64,000 nucleotides of DNA from Nitrospira sp. (GTDB lineage: Bacteria > Nitrospirota > Nitrospiria > Nitrospirales > Nitrospiraceae), in NCBI GenBank assembly GCA_029194675.1, contig JARFXP010000002.1, forward strand, positions 682,001 to 746,000. The letters are read 5' to 3'. The notes beneath the pieces were generated by a model, which saw only the letters and a list, made by a program, of their open reading frames with translations, ran no database searches and was not told where the DNA came from. How positions within the stretch are numbered: the first letter of the stretch is position 1; the number at the start of each line of letters is the position of its first letter. The position numbers and the translations under genes were made by a program. This document shows positions 43,217 to 51,982 of this stretch, piece after piece.

Positions 43217-44128
43217 TCAGCGAAGCTCGTACGTGATCGTTGATCGTTGATTGTTCCGCAGCACGTCGAGCTTGACGATCTGCTCATTCTTCAGCTGTTG
43301 CAATAAATTCAACATGGTACCGGGATCGCGAATGTCGACTCCATTGACGCGCTGCAACACATCTCCCGCCTGAACCCCAATTTTTTCGTAGAAACTGGTC
43401 GGGGCGATGTAGTCCAATCGAAACCCGTTGATGGCTCCGTTCACCATATGCGGCGCGGCTCTGGCCTGAGATAAGAGTTTCGGCAGATCGCTCATAGCCT
43501 GGTCCACCTCCCGGCGGTCTATGACTTTTCGTAGAGGAACGCCAGCTGTCTGCGTCTGGACGGCTGAAGGCACGGAACTGGAGGAACCGCCTGGAGCTGC
43601 CGGATTATCCAACAGCGCCAGCTCCAATAATTCCTCCAGGTTACCTTGGCGGACCAGAATTCCATTCCGCCGAATCTCACTGACTTCTCCCAGGTCGAGA
43701 ACCTGATCATGGATGCGAACCAACATCTGTTGCTTAGATGCAATCTCCTCGACGATCCCGAACATGCCGCGCTGATCGCCTAGCACGACACCGATCAAAC
43801 GAACCCTGCCTGCTAAGCCGAGCGAAGCTCGAACTGGGGCGCCGGCTGGTCCTCGTCTATCAGCGTTTGTGAGCTCGCCCTGAGGGGTGGCGGGGAGAAG
43901 GAAGAGGCCGCTGGAACGCACATCCTCCGCTGCCTTGGCCGGCGAGTAGGAGGCGCGCAACTGAGAGCCAGCCGCTCGGTCGTCGCCGGCACCAACGGGA
44001 TGGGTAGGGATCACATACAAGGCCTCGGCGACGAAGGCATTGATGGAGTGCGCGATCAAGAGCCCGCTCACGACCAGACAGAGGAATAGGCTGATACGGC
44101 GCACTCGTTGGGGAAGAATTACTGCCAT
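43217..44128 (-). CDS. gspC: Type II secretion protein GspC
   Basis: 303 residues. One N-terminal membrane helix (ISLFLCLVVSGLLIAHSINA), an HR-like domain (RVRLIGVVLGDQRGMFGIVE; VSEIRRNGILVRQGN) and a C-terminal PDZ-type domain (FRLDYIAPTSFYEKIGVQAG, DVLQRVNGVDIRDPGT). GspC links the inner platform with the secretin GspD. It is the first gene of the operon and diverges from gmd. gspD, which usually follows, is absent; the 162-base gap to gspE has no gene. Confidence 0.92.
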   Translation of the reverse strand: MAVILPQRVRRISLFLCLVVSGLLIAHSINAFVAEALYVIPTHPVGAGDDRAAGSQLRASYSPAKAAEDVRSSGLFLLPATPQGELTNADRRGPAGAPVRASLGLAGRVRLIGVVLGDQRGMFGIVEEIASKQQMLVRIHDQVLDLGEVSEIRRNGILVRQGNLEELLELALLDNPAAPGGSSSSVPSAVQTQTAGVPLRKVIDRREVDQAMSDLPKLLSQARAAPHMVNGAINGFRLDYIAPTSFYEKIGVQAGDVLQRVNGVDIRDPGTMLNLLQQLKNEQIVKLDVLRNNQRSTITYELR

Positions 44129-44276
44129 GAATTGCCTCTGGTTCTATCTGCCGCCATCGTACATGGCTACTATCGTTGGTCGCAAGAATCTTTCATCAAC
44201 GATCTTTTTGTATAGATGAGTAGACAAACGGATCACAGCACGCAATAATCCGTTCCTATTCAAGGAGGGTTTCCGC

Positions 44277-45284
44277 GTGAAGAAAGCACTGATTACGGGG
44301 ATTACCGGACAAGATGGATCTTATCTGTCGGAATTTCTGCTCGCTAGAGGCTACGAAGTCTACGGCATTGTGCGCCGTTCCAGTTCGTTCAACACAGGGC
44401 GCATCGATCCGATTTATGAAGATCCGCATGTGCCCCATCGGCGACTTCACTTGATCTACGGTGATCTGAACGACGCCAGCTCTCTGAATCGGATTTTGCG
44501 CACCGTCCAGCCTGATGAAATCTATAATCTTGGCGCTCAAAGCCACGTCCGGGTGAGTTTTGATATTCCTGAATATACAGGGGAGATCACAGGGTTAGGA
44601 ACCATTCGACTGCTTGAAGCCATACGAGAATCGGGGCTCAAGCCGAAGTTTTATCAGGCGTCGTCCAGCGAAATGTTCGGCAAGGTGCTGGAGGTGCCAC
44701 AGAAGGAATCGACTCCCTTCTATCCAAGGAGTCCGTACGGGGCGGCGAAGGTCTATTCCTACTGGATTACGGTCAACTATCGGGAGGCGTACAATCTCTT
44801 TGCCTGCAACGGCATCCTGTTCAACCATGAATCGCCGCGACGGGGGGAAACCTTCGTGACACGGAAGATCACCAAGGCTGCGGCCCGCATCAAGCTGGGC
44901 GTCCAACAAGATTTGTTTTTGGGAAATCTGGAGGCCAAGCGCGACTGGGGCTACGCCGGCGACTATGTCGAAGCCATGTGGATGATGTTGCAAGCTCCGA
45001 CTCCGGACGATTATGTCATCGCGACGGGCGAAACACACACAGTGAAGGAAATGTTGGAGCTGACGTTCGACCGGTTAGAATTGGACTGGACGAAACACGT
45101 GAAGATCGATGCCAAGTACTACCGTCCGACTGAAGTCGATCTACTCATCGGTGATGCCGGCAAGGCCAAGAAGGAACTTGGTTGGCAACCGAAAGTACGG
45201 TTCGAAGAGTTGATCGCCATGATGGTGGATGCGGATCTCGCAGCGGAACGGGAGAGATTGGAAGGAGTCGGTAGAAAACATTGA
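44277..45284 (+). CDS. gmd: GDP-mannose 4,6-dehydratase
   Basis: 335 residues with GTG start and AAGGAGG eight bases upstream. NAD(P)-binding [20 protein letters not shown], then [29 protein letters not shown] and the YxxxK of [12 protein letters not shown], are diagnostic. [20 protein letters not shown] is a very specific GMD motif. It turns GDP-mannose into GDP-4-keto-6-deoxymannose, which the next enzyme reduces to GDP-fucose. Confidence 0.96.
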   Translation: MKKALITGITGQDGSYLSEFLLARGYEVYGIVRRSSSFNTGRIDPIYEDPHVPHRRLHLIYGDLNDASSLNRILRTVQPDEIYNLGAQSHVRVSFDIPEYTGEITGLGTIRLLEAIRESGLKPKFYQASSSEMFGKVLEVPQKESTPFYPRSPYGAAKVYSYWITVNYREAYNLFACNGILFNHESPRRGETFVTRKITKAAARIKLGVQQDLFLGNLEAKRDWGYAGDYVEAMWMMLQAPTPDDYVIATGETHTVKEMLELTFDRLELDWTKHVKIDAKYYRPTEVDLLIGDAGKAKKELGWQPKVRFEELIAMMVDADLAAERERLEGVGRKH

Positions 45285-45299
45285 GACTTGGATGTTCTT

Positions 45300-46259
45300 A
45301 TGTCTTTCTGGTCCAATAAGAGCGTCGTTGTCACAGGGGGAGCCGGATTTCTCGGGTCGTTCGTCGTCGACCAGTTGCGCGCGAAAGGGTGCCGACAGAT
45401 CGTGGTGCCGCGAAGCAAGGAATACGATTTAGTGCAGATGGAGGCGGTGAAGCAATTGTATAGCGATGCGAAGCCTGACCTGGTGATCCATCTTGCGGCG
45501 CGTGTCGGTGGAATCGGGGCCAACCAGGCCAATCCCGGTCGATTTTTCTACGATAACTTGATGATGGGCACGCAGCTGATCGAGGTGGGCCGCCAGCGGG
45601 GGCTGACAAAATTCGTCGCAACCGGGACCATCTGCGCCTATCCTAAATTCGCGCCCATTCCATTCAAGGAAGATGACATCTGGAACGGGTACCCTGAGGA
45701 AACGAATGCTCCGTACGGGCTGGCGAAAAAGATGATGTTGGTGCAGTCACAGGCCTATCGGCAGCAATATGGTTTTAATTCGATCGTCTTGTTTCCCGTG
45801 AATCTCTATGGGCCACGAGATAACTTCGACCTGGAAACCTCTCACGTCATTCCGGCGCTCATACGTAAGTGCGCGGCGGCAAAGGAAGCGGGACAGGCAT
45901 CGATTAACCTTTGGGGTGATGGATCGCCGACTCGAGAGTTTCTGTATGTTGAGGATGCTGCGGAAGGCATTCTGCTCGCGGCTGAACAGTATGATGGGAA
46001 CCTACCCGTCAATCTGGGAACAGGTGAAGAGGTCGCGATTCGTGATCTTGCCCGAATGATCGCGGCTGAGGTTGGGTTCACCGGGACGATTCAGTGGGAT
46101 ACCACAAAGCCTAACGGCCAGCCTCGGCGATGCCTTGACGTCAGCCGCGCCAAGCAGCTCTTCGGCTTTCAAGCCCGACATGGCTTGCGCGACGGATTGA
46201 GGAAAACCGCTCAGTGGTTTCAGGACAACCGTCAGGCGATACGGGAAGTGCGCTTCTAG
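45300..46259 (+). CDS. fcl: GDP-L-fucose synthase
   Basis: 319 residues from ATG 45300; a TTG at 45288 is in frame. [20 protein letters not shown] is the Rossmann motif. [20 protein letters not shown] and [20 protein letters not shown] are specific to GDP-fucose synthase, and [10 protein letters not shown] holds the YxxxK pair. It is an epimerase-reductase using NADPH. The last 44 bases are repeated, with five changes, at 47706-47749 beyond wecB. Confidence 0.94.
   Translation: MSFWSNKSVVVTGGAGFLGSFVVDQLRAKGCRQIVVPRSKEYDLVQMEAVKQLYSDAKPDLVIHLAARVGGIGANQANPGRFFYDNLMMGTQLIEVGRQRGLTKFVATGTICAYPKFAPIPFKEDDIWNGYPEETNAPYGLAKKMMLVQSQAYRQQYGFNSIVLFPVNLYGPRDNFDLETSHVIPALIRKCAAAKEAGQASINLWGDGSPTREFLYVEDAAEGILLAAEQYDGNLPVNLGTGEEVAIRDLARMIAAEVGFTGTIQWDTTKPNGQPRRCLDVSRAKQLFGFQARHGLRDGLRKTAQWFQDNRQAIREVRF
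46216..46259 (+). repeat. Direct repeat copy 1: 3' end of fcl
   Basis: The last 44 bases of fcl match 47706-47749 at 39 positions with no gaps. Together the copies bracket a segment of about 1.49 kb that contains wecB. Confidence 0.75.
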
Positions 46260-46425
46260 ATCTCTCTCCTGAGTCGGCTCATTCCAGCGGGAACTTGTGC
46301 GGATGGACCGATATCGGCTTTGCTGCCGTGACGTTCGTCAAAAGCTGGAATCATTGAACGAAACTCCGCGTCGGCTACAATAAGTGGGCCGCAAAGCTGC
46401 ATCGATTTGCAATGGGAGGCTCTGA

Positions 46426-47526
46426 GTGAAGCGCATCGATATCATCGCCGGAGCACGGCCCAATTTCATGAAAATCGCGCCGATCATCGAGGCGCTAAAA
46501 GCAACCGAGCGGCGTGGCGGACAGCTACGGTACCGATTGATTCATACCGGTCAGCATTATGATCGCGCGATGTCCGGAAGTTTCTTCGAGGAACTCGGGA
46601 TTCCAGATCCGGATATCAATCTCGAGGTGGGGTCCGGCACTCAGGCCGAACAAACCGCCGGTATTATGGTCGGGTATGAAAGAGTCTTGTTGAAGGACAA
46701 GAGCGACCTCTGTCTTGTGGTCGGTGATGTTACGTCCACGATGGCCTGTTCCATCGCGGCGCGAAAGCTAGGCGTGCCGGTGGCTCATGTCGAGGGCGGG
46801 ATTCGATCCGGGGATTGGACGATGCCGGAGGAAATCAATCGAGTGGCGACCGACTCCATCACCAACTGGTTTTTCACGACGAGCGAGACGGCCAACGGCA
46901 ATTTGCGACGCGCTGGGGTAACCGATGACCGGATCTTTTTTGTCGGCAACACGATGATCGACACGTTGCTCAAGAACGTGCCGCGTTTTCGAGCTCCGGC
47001 TTGTTGGCACTCCCTCAAGCTCGAACCGGGACAGTTTTTTGTCGTAACACTCCATCGTCCGGCAAACGTCGATGGAGAGCAGCAGCTCTTGTCTTTGCTC
47101 CGCGCCATCGTCGAAGGCACCAAAGGACTTCCGGTGGTCTTTCCCGTGCATCCCCGGACCGCGAAAAACCTCAGAGAACTCGACAGTGCGACGCCACAGC
47201 TTCATTATGTCGATCCGCTTGGGTACCTGGAATTCAACTATCTCGTCAAACATGCGAAAGGGGTGATTACCGATTCGGGGGGCATCACCGAAGAGACAAC
47301 GGTGCTCGGAGTGCCCTGCTTGACTCTTCGTGACAATACCGAGCGACCGGAGACCATTACCATCGGGACAAACGAACTGATCGGGACTGATCCCAACAAG
47401 CTGCCACCTGCGCTGTCGCGTTTAATGGCAGGACAGTGGAAGAAAGGCGCGATTCCTCCGCTTTGGGATGGAAGGACGGCTGAACGGATCGTTGGACAGT
47501 TGGAAAGACTGCTGCTCCCATCGTGA
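46426..47526 (+). CDS. wecB: UDP-N-acetylglucosamine 2-epimerase (non-hydrolysing)
   Basis: 366 residues; GTG start with GGGAGG six bases upstream. IIAGARPNFMKIAPIIEAL, LVVGDVTSTMACSIAARKL, VAHVEGGIRSGDWTMPEEIN, TLHRPANVD and ITDSGGITEET are family motifs. It makes UDP-ManNAc from UDP-GlcNAc. The WecG/TagA-type transferase at 55567 may use the product; no UDP-ManNAc dehydrogenase (wecC) is in the window. The gene lies between two copies of the fcl 3' end. Confidence 0.95.
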   Translation: MKRIDIIAGARPNFMKIAPIIEALKATERRGGQLRYRLIHTGQHYDRAMSGSFFEELGIPDPDINLEVGSGTQAEQTAGIMVGYERVLLKDKSDLCLVVGDVTSTMACSIAARKLGVPVAHVEGGIRSGDWTMPEEINRVATDSITNWFFTTSETANGNLRRAGVTDDRIFFVGNTMIDTLLKNVPRFRAPACWHSLKLEPGQFFVVTLHRPANVDGEQQLLSLLRAIVEGTKGLPVVFPVHPRTAKNLRELDSATPQLHYVDPLGYLEFNYLVKHAKGVITDSGGITEETTVLGVPCLTLRDNTERPETITIGTNELIGTDPNKLPPALSRLMAGQWKKGAIPPLWDGRTAERIVGQLERLLLPS

Positions 47527-47686
47527 GTTCATCTTGAGACTGCAGGCAGATGGAGACCTTGCGATACTCGTATCATTACACTCGGGTAATGATCAGCATT
47601 AATGGAAGAAGGTGTGGTGTCCACGTCAACTATCTGAGCTATGGAGGCTAAATCATCAAGAATGTCGTGTCACATTGAAAAACCCG

Positions 47687-47749
47687 CATCGATTGAAGAC
47701 TATTTGGTTTCAGGCCAACCTTCAGTCGATACGGGAAGTGCAATTCTAG
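47687..47749 (+). pseudogene. Remnant of an fcl-like gene 3' end
   Basis: The frame reads KTIWFQANLQSIREVQF followed by TAG, against [18 protein letters not shown] and TAG at the end of fcl. Frame, spacing and stop are kept, so this is a diverged copy, not chance. Upstream of 47687 no homology to fcl is visible. It could be the scar of a duplication, an insertion or a lost second epimerase gene. Confidence 0.7.
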
Positions 47750-47799
47750 GAGTGTAAGACCCTCTCTCCCACCACGATCGTCCAGACGGTGAACTAGTT

Positions 47800-47937
47800 C
47801 TAGCTCTCGTTTTTTCTACTCCCAAATAAGGTATGCCCTTCTGGCCACTGAGGATGAGGCCATAGCGCCACCGTCAGAAATCGTTCTGTGCCGTGCGTGC
47901 TGTCTGGGAACTGGTGGGTCTCGATCACGCGGTTCAT
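47800..47937 (-). CDS. Possible small protein of 45 residues
   Basis: The frame starts ATG at 47937 and reads MNRVIETHQFPDSTHGTERF, then LTVALWPHPQWPEGHTLFG, ending in Ser. Composition looks protein-like (Trp, Pro, His spread evenly). No clear ribosome binding site and no known family. It may be a gene fragment or chance. Confidence 0.25.
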   Translation of the reverse strand: MNRVIETHQFPDSTHGTERFLTVALWPHPQWPEGHTLFGSRKNES

Positions 47938-48096
47938 CGATGATTCACTTCGTGAGTGTAAAAACCATTTTTCTGTTTGTAGCAGAGAAAAGCTGAGTTA
48001 GTGTTTTCCTAACAGACCGCATATCCCTGCAGACAGATCAGATGGTTTTTCGCAATACTCGAACATGAATGCCCACGTTCGGAACCTCGTCCTGGC

Positions 48097-49260
48097 ATGC
48101 GAAAAGTTTCAATCATTCAACGCGAGCTCCCGCACTACCGCATAAGATTCTTCGAAGAGTTGTATACTCAGGGAAGGTTACAGGATCTGGATATCCAGGT
48201 GTACTGCGCAGTGCCTCCAGCGCAGAGACCAAGAGCTGTAACTTTCCCCTTTCAGGTACTTTCGGCACGCTACCTCGGCAAGAGGAAATCAAACTCTTAT
48301 TGGCTCTCTGGGTTAGCGAAAGCGATCGTAGGATCAGATGCTGTTGTTGCACCGCAAGAATTGCAGTGCCTGACCGTTCCCTGTCTGTGGATGAGGCGAA
48401 AGCTGATTTGTAAAACCTGGATTTGGTGGGGGCATGGCTATAACTTTCAAGTGGCAGTTCGACCGTCACTAAGGACAAGCATAAAAGAGATCGTGAAAGG
48501 GTTCATGACAAGACGGGCAGAGGGTTTGATTACCTATACGGAGAAGGGCGCAGATTATTGGAGAAAGCGCGGTTTTCCTCAGGATCGAGTCATTCCATAT
48601 TACAACACGATCGATGTCGAGGAATTGCGAAGGGCTGCCAATGAAATGGGCGAAACACAACGGCGGGAACTCAGGCAAAAACTCATGTTAGACGGGAAAC
48701 ATGTGCTGCTATTTTCAGGCCGTTTGTATGCTGAGAAGAGGGTGGATTTCATTTTACGGGCATTTGCGCTTCTAAAGAAGTCCCGCCCAGATGTATCGCT
48801 GTTGATTATTGGAGACGGGGAGGAACGCAACAGACTGCAGCAATTGGCCAAAGATCTTGAACTTCACGACGTGCACTTCCTAGGGGAGATCGTGAATCCT
48901 AAGGATTCCGCGGCGTACTTTTTGCTTGCCGATCTCATGGTGATTCCAAGCCTGGTAGGACTTGTCATTGTGCACGGGTTTGCGTTCGGGCTTCCACTAC
49001 TTACTACAGATTCCCCTGGACACGGACCTGAACTTGAGTATCTCACTGAAAACAATGGAGTCATGACCGGACGTGATCCATCGCGTTATGCGGAAGTCAT
49101 TCGGATGCTGCTGTCGTCTCCACTACGGCTTGAGGCGATGAAACGCTCAGCGCTGGCTCAAGGTGATACCCTGAAACTCGAGTATTCTGTTCAGCGATTT
49201 GTGAACGGGATTACCCAATTTTCGAAAAATCAGAAATGTATAGGAGATGGAATGACATGA
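48097..49260 (+). CDS. Glycosyltransferase family 4
   Basis: 387 residues. The GT-B fold is shown by the N-terminal acceptor part (VSIIQRELPHYRIRFFEELY) and the C-terminal GT4 motifs: HVLLFSGRLYAEKRVDFILR, LLIIGDGEERNRLQQLAKDL and a donor-site segment VIPSLVGLVIVHGFAFGLPL, in which the usual E-x7-E is partly changed (VIVHGF instead of EGFGL-like). Retaining sugar transfer on the polysaccharide repeat unit is inferred. It opens the polysaccharide gene set. Confidence 0.88.
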   Translation: MRKVSIIQRELPHYRIRFFEELYTQGRLQDLDIQVYCAVPPAQRPRAVTFPFQVLSARYLGKRKSNSYWLSGLAKAIVGSDAVVAPQELQCLTVPCLWMRRKLICKTWIWWGHGYNFQVAVRPSLRTSIKEIVKGFMTRRAEGLITYTEKGADYWRKRGFPQDRVIPYYNTIDVEELRRAANEMGETQRRELRQKLMLDGKHVLLFSGRLYAEKRVDFILRAFALLKKSRPDVSLLIIGDGEERNRLQQLAKDLELHDVHFLGEIVNPKDSAAYFLLADLMVIPSLVGLVIVHGFAFGLPLLTTDSPGHGPELEYLTENNGVMTGRDPSRYAEVIRMLLSSPLRLEAMKRSALAQGDTLKLEYSVQRFVNGITQFSKNQKCIGDGMT

Positions 49261-49273
49261 TGAGTGAGGCGCA

Positions 49274-50383
49274 ATGAGAACGACGACGAATTGTTTACGA
49301 GGCCTATTCGCCATCATCGCAGTCTGGTGCTTTCCTTGTAGCATGGTGCGAGGGGAGGATGTTTCGTCACACCCCGCATCACCATTCGAGGGCAAGCGGG
49401 CCATTCTAGACGGCGACATCCCTTCATGGACGAAGAAGGAATATGTAGATGAAGTACTGTCACGGATCAAACGTGCAGGCTTTAATGTCTATATGCCGAC
49501 GGTCTGGCAAGGACGCGGTACGGTGTGGCCATCCAAACACGCTCCTTGGGATACCAAGCTGGCGAATCGTCACAAATCAAACTTTGATCCATTGCGGTAC
49601 GTCATTGAAAAAGCGCATGAGATGGGACTCGAGGTGCATCCATGGTTCACCCTGACGCTAAGACAAAGCGATATTTTCCCTGAATTCGCGTTGCCAACCA
49701 TGCCGCAGAAAGCCTTTGATGTGCACAACCCGGAGTTTAGGGAGCTCTTAGTAAAACTGATTGAGGAGGTTACGGTCGGTTACGACATCGATGGCATCAA
49801 CTTGGATTACGTACGTGCTATTGAGCTATGCACGAGTGTGAGGTGTGAAGACGAGTACAACAGGACATACAAGAGGAGTCTAAAAGGGGACACAATGCTG
49901 TTCAGGATGGTGCCGAATCGGGTTCCGTCTCTCATCGACTATCAAGAGACAGCCGTCACGACGTTGGTGCGGGAGATCTCGGAGGCACTAAGATCGAAAA
50001 AACCGCATCTCTTGCTCAGTGCCGATGTGTTTGTCGGTCATGCTCCATTGAATCAAGGACAGAACAGCGTCTCATGGGTTAACGACGGTCTCGTCGACGT
50101 GATTTTTCGGATGGATTATGGGAGGCAACTCAACTTTGCCGCCATGGATCGCACCCGGCAAGAGCTGAACTATCCCGACAAGCAGAATCTTTTGATCTCG
50201 AATATGTCGAATCCAGAGGAAATGGTTTCCGGGCAAGCATACTTCGCTCGGGACGGCAAGTGGCTCGCGGATACGATTACCAACGTTCGGAAGCGTTGGC
50301 CGAAGACGGGGATCGCCGTTTACTTCTATAAATATCTCACGGATGAGCAGATTGCGGCAATACGCAATGTGTGGCCTCGGTAG
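49274..50383 (+). CDS. Secreted glycoside hydrolase-like protein (GHL10 family)
   Basis: 369 residues. Signal peptide at 1-27 (LRGLFAIIAVWCFPCSMVRG). KRAILDGDIPSWTKKEYVDE, then AGFNVYMPTVWQGRG, AHEMGLEVHPWFTL and YDIDGINLDYVRA fit the GHL10/YngK (DUF187) TIM-barrel family. The acidic residues in DGINLDYVR may be catalytic. It probably cuts or edits the polysaccharide outside the inner membrane. GAGG stands four bases before ATG and it follows the GT4 gene by 13 bases. Confidence 0.82.
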   Translation: MRTTTNCLRGLFAIIAVWCFPCSMVRGEDVSSHPASPFEGKRAILDGDIPSWTKKEYVDEVLSRIKRAGFNVYMPTVWQGRGTVWPSKHAPWDTKLANRHKSNFDPLRYVIEKAHEMGLEVHPWFTLTLRQSDIFPEFALPTMPQKAFDVHNPEFRELLVKLIEEVTVGYDIDGINLDYVRAIELCTSVRCEDEYNRTYKRSLKGDTMLFRMVPNRVPSLIDYQETAVTTLVREISEALRSKKPHLLLSADVFVGHAPLNQGQNSVSWVNDGLVDVIFRMDYGRQLNFAAMDRTRQELNYPDKQNLLISNMSNPEEMVSGQAYFARDGKWLADTITNVRKRWPKTGIAVYFYKYLTDEQIAAIRNVWPR

Positions 50384-50490
50384 CGAGCAGCCCGTTCCAT
50401 TCTGCAAGCAACGCATTGATCAATCAGGAGCCGTAGGTGTTCTGAATATGCCGTTTTCAACCTGGCTATGCAGTCTGGAGCTGTGAGGGT

Positions 50491-51858
50491 ATGCTCGATC
50501 GGACGCACTGGAAAACGACCGTTCTGTATTCCGTGGTATTTCTTCCCATGTTGGGACGGTCCTTTTTCCCCGCGGTCAGAAACACAAATTCCATCACATT
50601 TCAGTCTTCGCTCACAGATCCTCAAATTCTGGGTATGTACATCCTTTGGGCATGCTGCGTGTGGTTCCTAGTCAAACACCCAGGCAATCTAAAGTTTGCA
50701 TGTGCACCGCCGCTCTGGCCGTTGACACTATTCGTGCTGATCGTGGCTTCATCGGTCCTGACCGTTTCACGCGCACCGTTGTACTCGCTTTGGAGAAGCG
50801 TGGAAACGTGTGGGGTTCTTCTCTGGGGCCTTCTTGTGTTCGCGATGGCGCGAGAACATCAGAGCCCTCACAAGCTATTTACATCATTCTATGCCATGAG
50901 TGCGCTGATGCTTGTGGGCGTTATTGTAGCAGTGATCAGTGACTCTCAACATGCATGGATGCGGGAGGGAAGTAGCGTTGAGCGGTTGGATGTGACATCG
51001 ACATTCTTGATGGGAGCTAACACGATCGGCGTGATTGCCGCGCTGTTGAGCTTGGCGGCTCTTTCCAGATTTATGGTGTTGGTCGAAATGCGGTATCTCA
51101 TCGTCGGCAGCATATCTCTCGCGTTGTGCTATGCAGCGAGGTCTCGAACAGGATTTATTGTCTTGCTTTTAGGGGGTTGTGTATTGACGAGTGTTCTCGT
51201 GCGAATGCCGACCAGGCGTGTGATCTCCGCGATTGTTGGGATACTGTCGAGCGTTCTCATGATCGGGCTTCTTTTGGTGAGTCCCGAGTTTGTTGATACC
51301 GTCGCGTATACCTTTACGCGTGGTCACAACGAGGCGAATATTAGGTCGCTTGATGGGCGGATGAGTATTTGGACAGAGGCGTTGGAAGCGTTCGAGCAGT
51401 CCCCTCTCCTTGGATCAGGCTACGCGACATATCCGATGCACATCACGGGGGGAGGACATTTCCATAACATGTTTATTGAATTGATGGTGACAACGGGGCT
51501 TCTAGGGATTATCCCCATCCTCATTTTGTTCGCGTTACTCGGCGCTCGGCTTGTCAAATTATTTCAAAATGTTCCCGTGAACGCTGCGTCCAATCCCATC
51601 GAGTCACTCGATGCACTCCTGATAGGTACCGTCGTAATCGTGTCGGAAATGACGACGGCCGGAGCGGCGTACTACTCATGGCAGATGATCGGGATCGTGG
51701 TGTTGGCCGTGGGCCTCCATACGCCACTTGATGCTCCTCAGACTGATGACAGCACTGAGTGCTCTCTTCAAGAAAAAAGACGCATGCAGACGTTGGCGCA
51801 CGTTCAAGGTGGAGTGCTGGTCTCTGAGCCGTACAGGAAACCGATCATTTTCGGATGA
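50491..51858 (+). CDS. O-antigen ligase/polymerase family membrane protein
   Basis: 455 residues with about ten to twelve membrane helices. The segment SLDGRMSIWTEALEAFEQSP and GGHFHNMFIELMVTTGLLG is the periplasmic loop and C-terminal motif of the Wzy/WaaL family (Wzy_C). It would polymerise repeat units or ligate glycan to an acceptor; sequence alone does not separate these roles. A flippase follows, so polymerase in a Wzx/Wzy-type route fits best. Confidence 0.85.
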   Translation: MLDRTHWKTTVLYSVVFLPMLGRSFFPAVRNTNSITFQSSLTDPQILGMYILWACCVWFLVKHPGNLKFACAPPLWPLTLFVLIVASSVLTVSRAPLYSLWRSVETCGVLLWGLLVFAMAREHQSPHKLFTSFYAMSALMLVGVIVAVISDSQHAWMREGSSVERLDVTSTFLMGANTIGVIAALLSLAALSRFMVLVEMRYLIVGSISLALCYAARSRTGFIVLLLGGCVLTSVLVRMPTRRVISAIVGILSSVLMIGLLLVSPEFVDTVAYTFTRGHNEANIRSLDGRMSIWTEALEAFEQSPLLGSGYATYPMHITGGGHFHNMFIELMVTTGLLGIIPILILFALLGARLVKLFQNVPVNAASNPIESLDALLIGTVVIVSEMTTAGAAYYSWQMIGIVVLAVGLHTPLDAPQTDDSTECSLQEKRRMQTLAHVQGGVLVSEPYRKPIIFG

Positions 51859-51982
51859 TGACGGACGTGTGGATTCATCGGGTGTTGGGTATTGAATGTC
51901 GTTCAAAGGGCTTTCCGATAGCCGGGGGATGGTCCATACCAAGCCGTAGATTTTCAGAATTTCACGGAGCGCTGAAGCTCTG

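Larger units (their letters stand above)
47527..48096 (+). other. Gene-poor stretch between wecB and the glycosyltransferases
   Basis: 570 bases that hold the fcl remnant and one short - strand frame (47800-47937). The DNA becomes richer in A/T here than in the preceding genes. No mobile element ends were found. An AT-rich part at 47950-48020 (aaaaaccatttttctgttt) may hold the promoter of the following operon. Confidence 0.4.

Noticed and set aside
44129-44276. Sigma-70 promoter for gmd around TATAGA at 44211
   Set aside because: No acceptable -35 box at 16-18 bases; the match is too weak.
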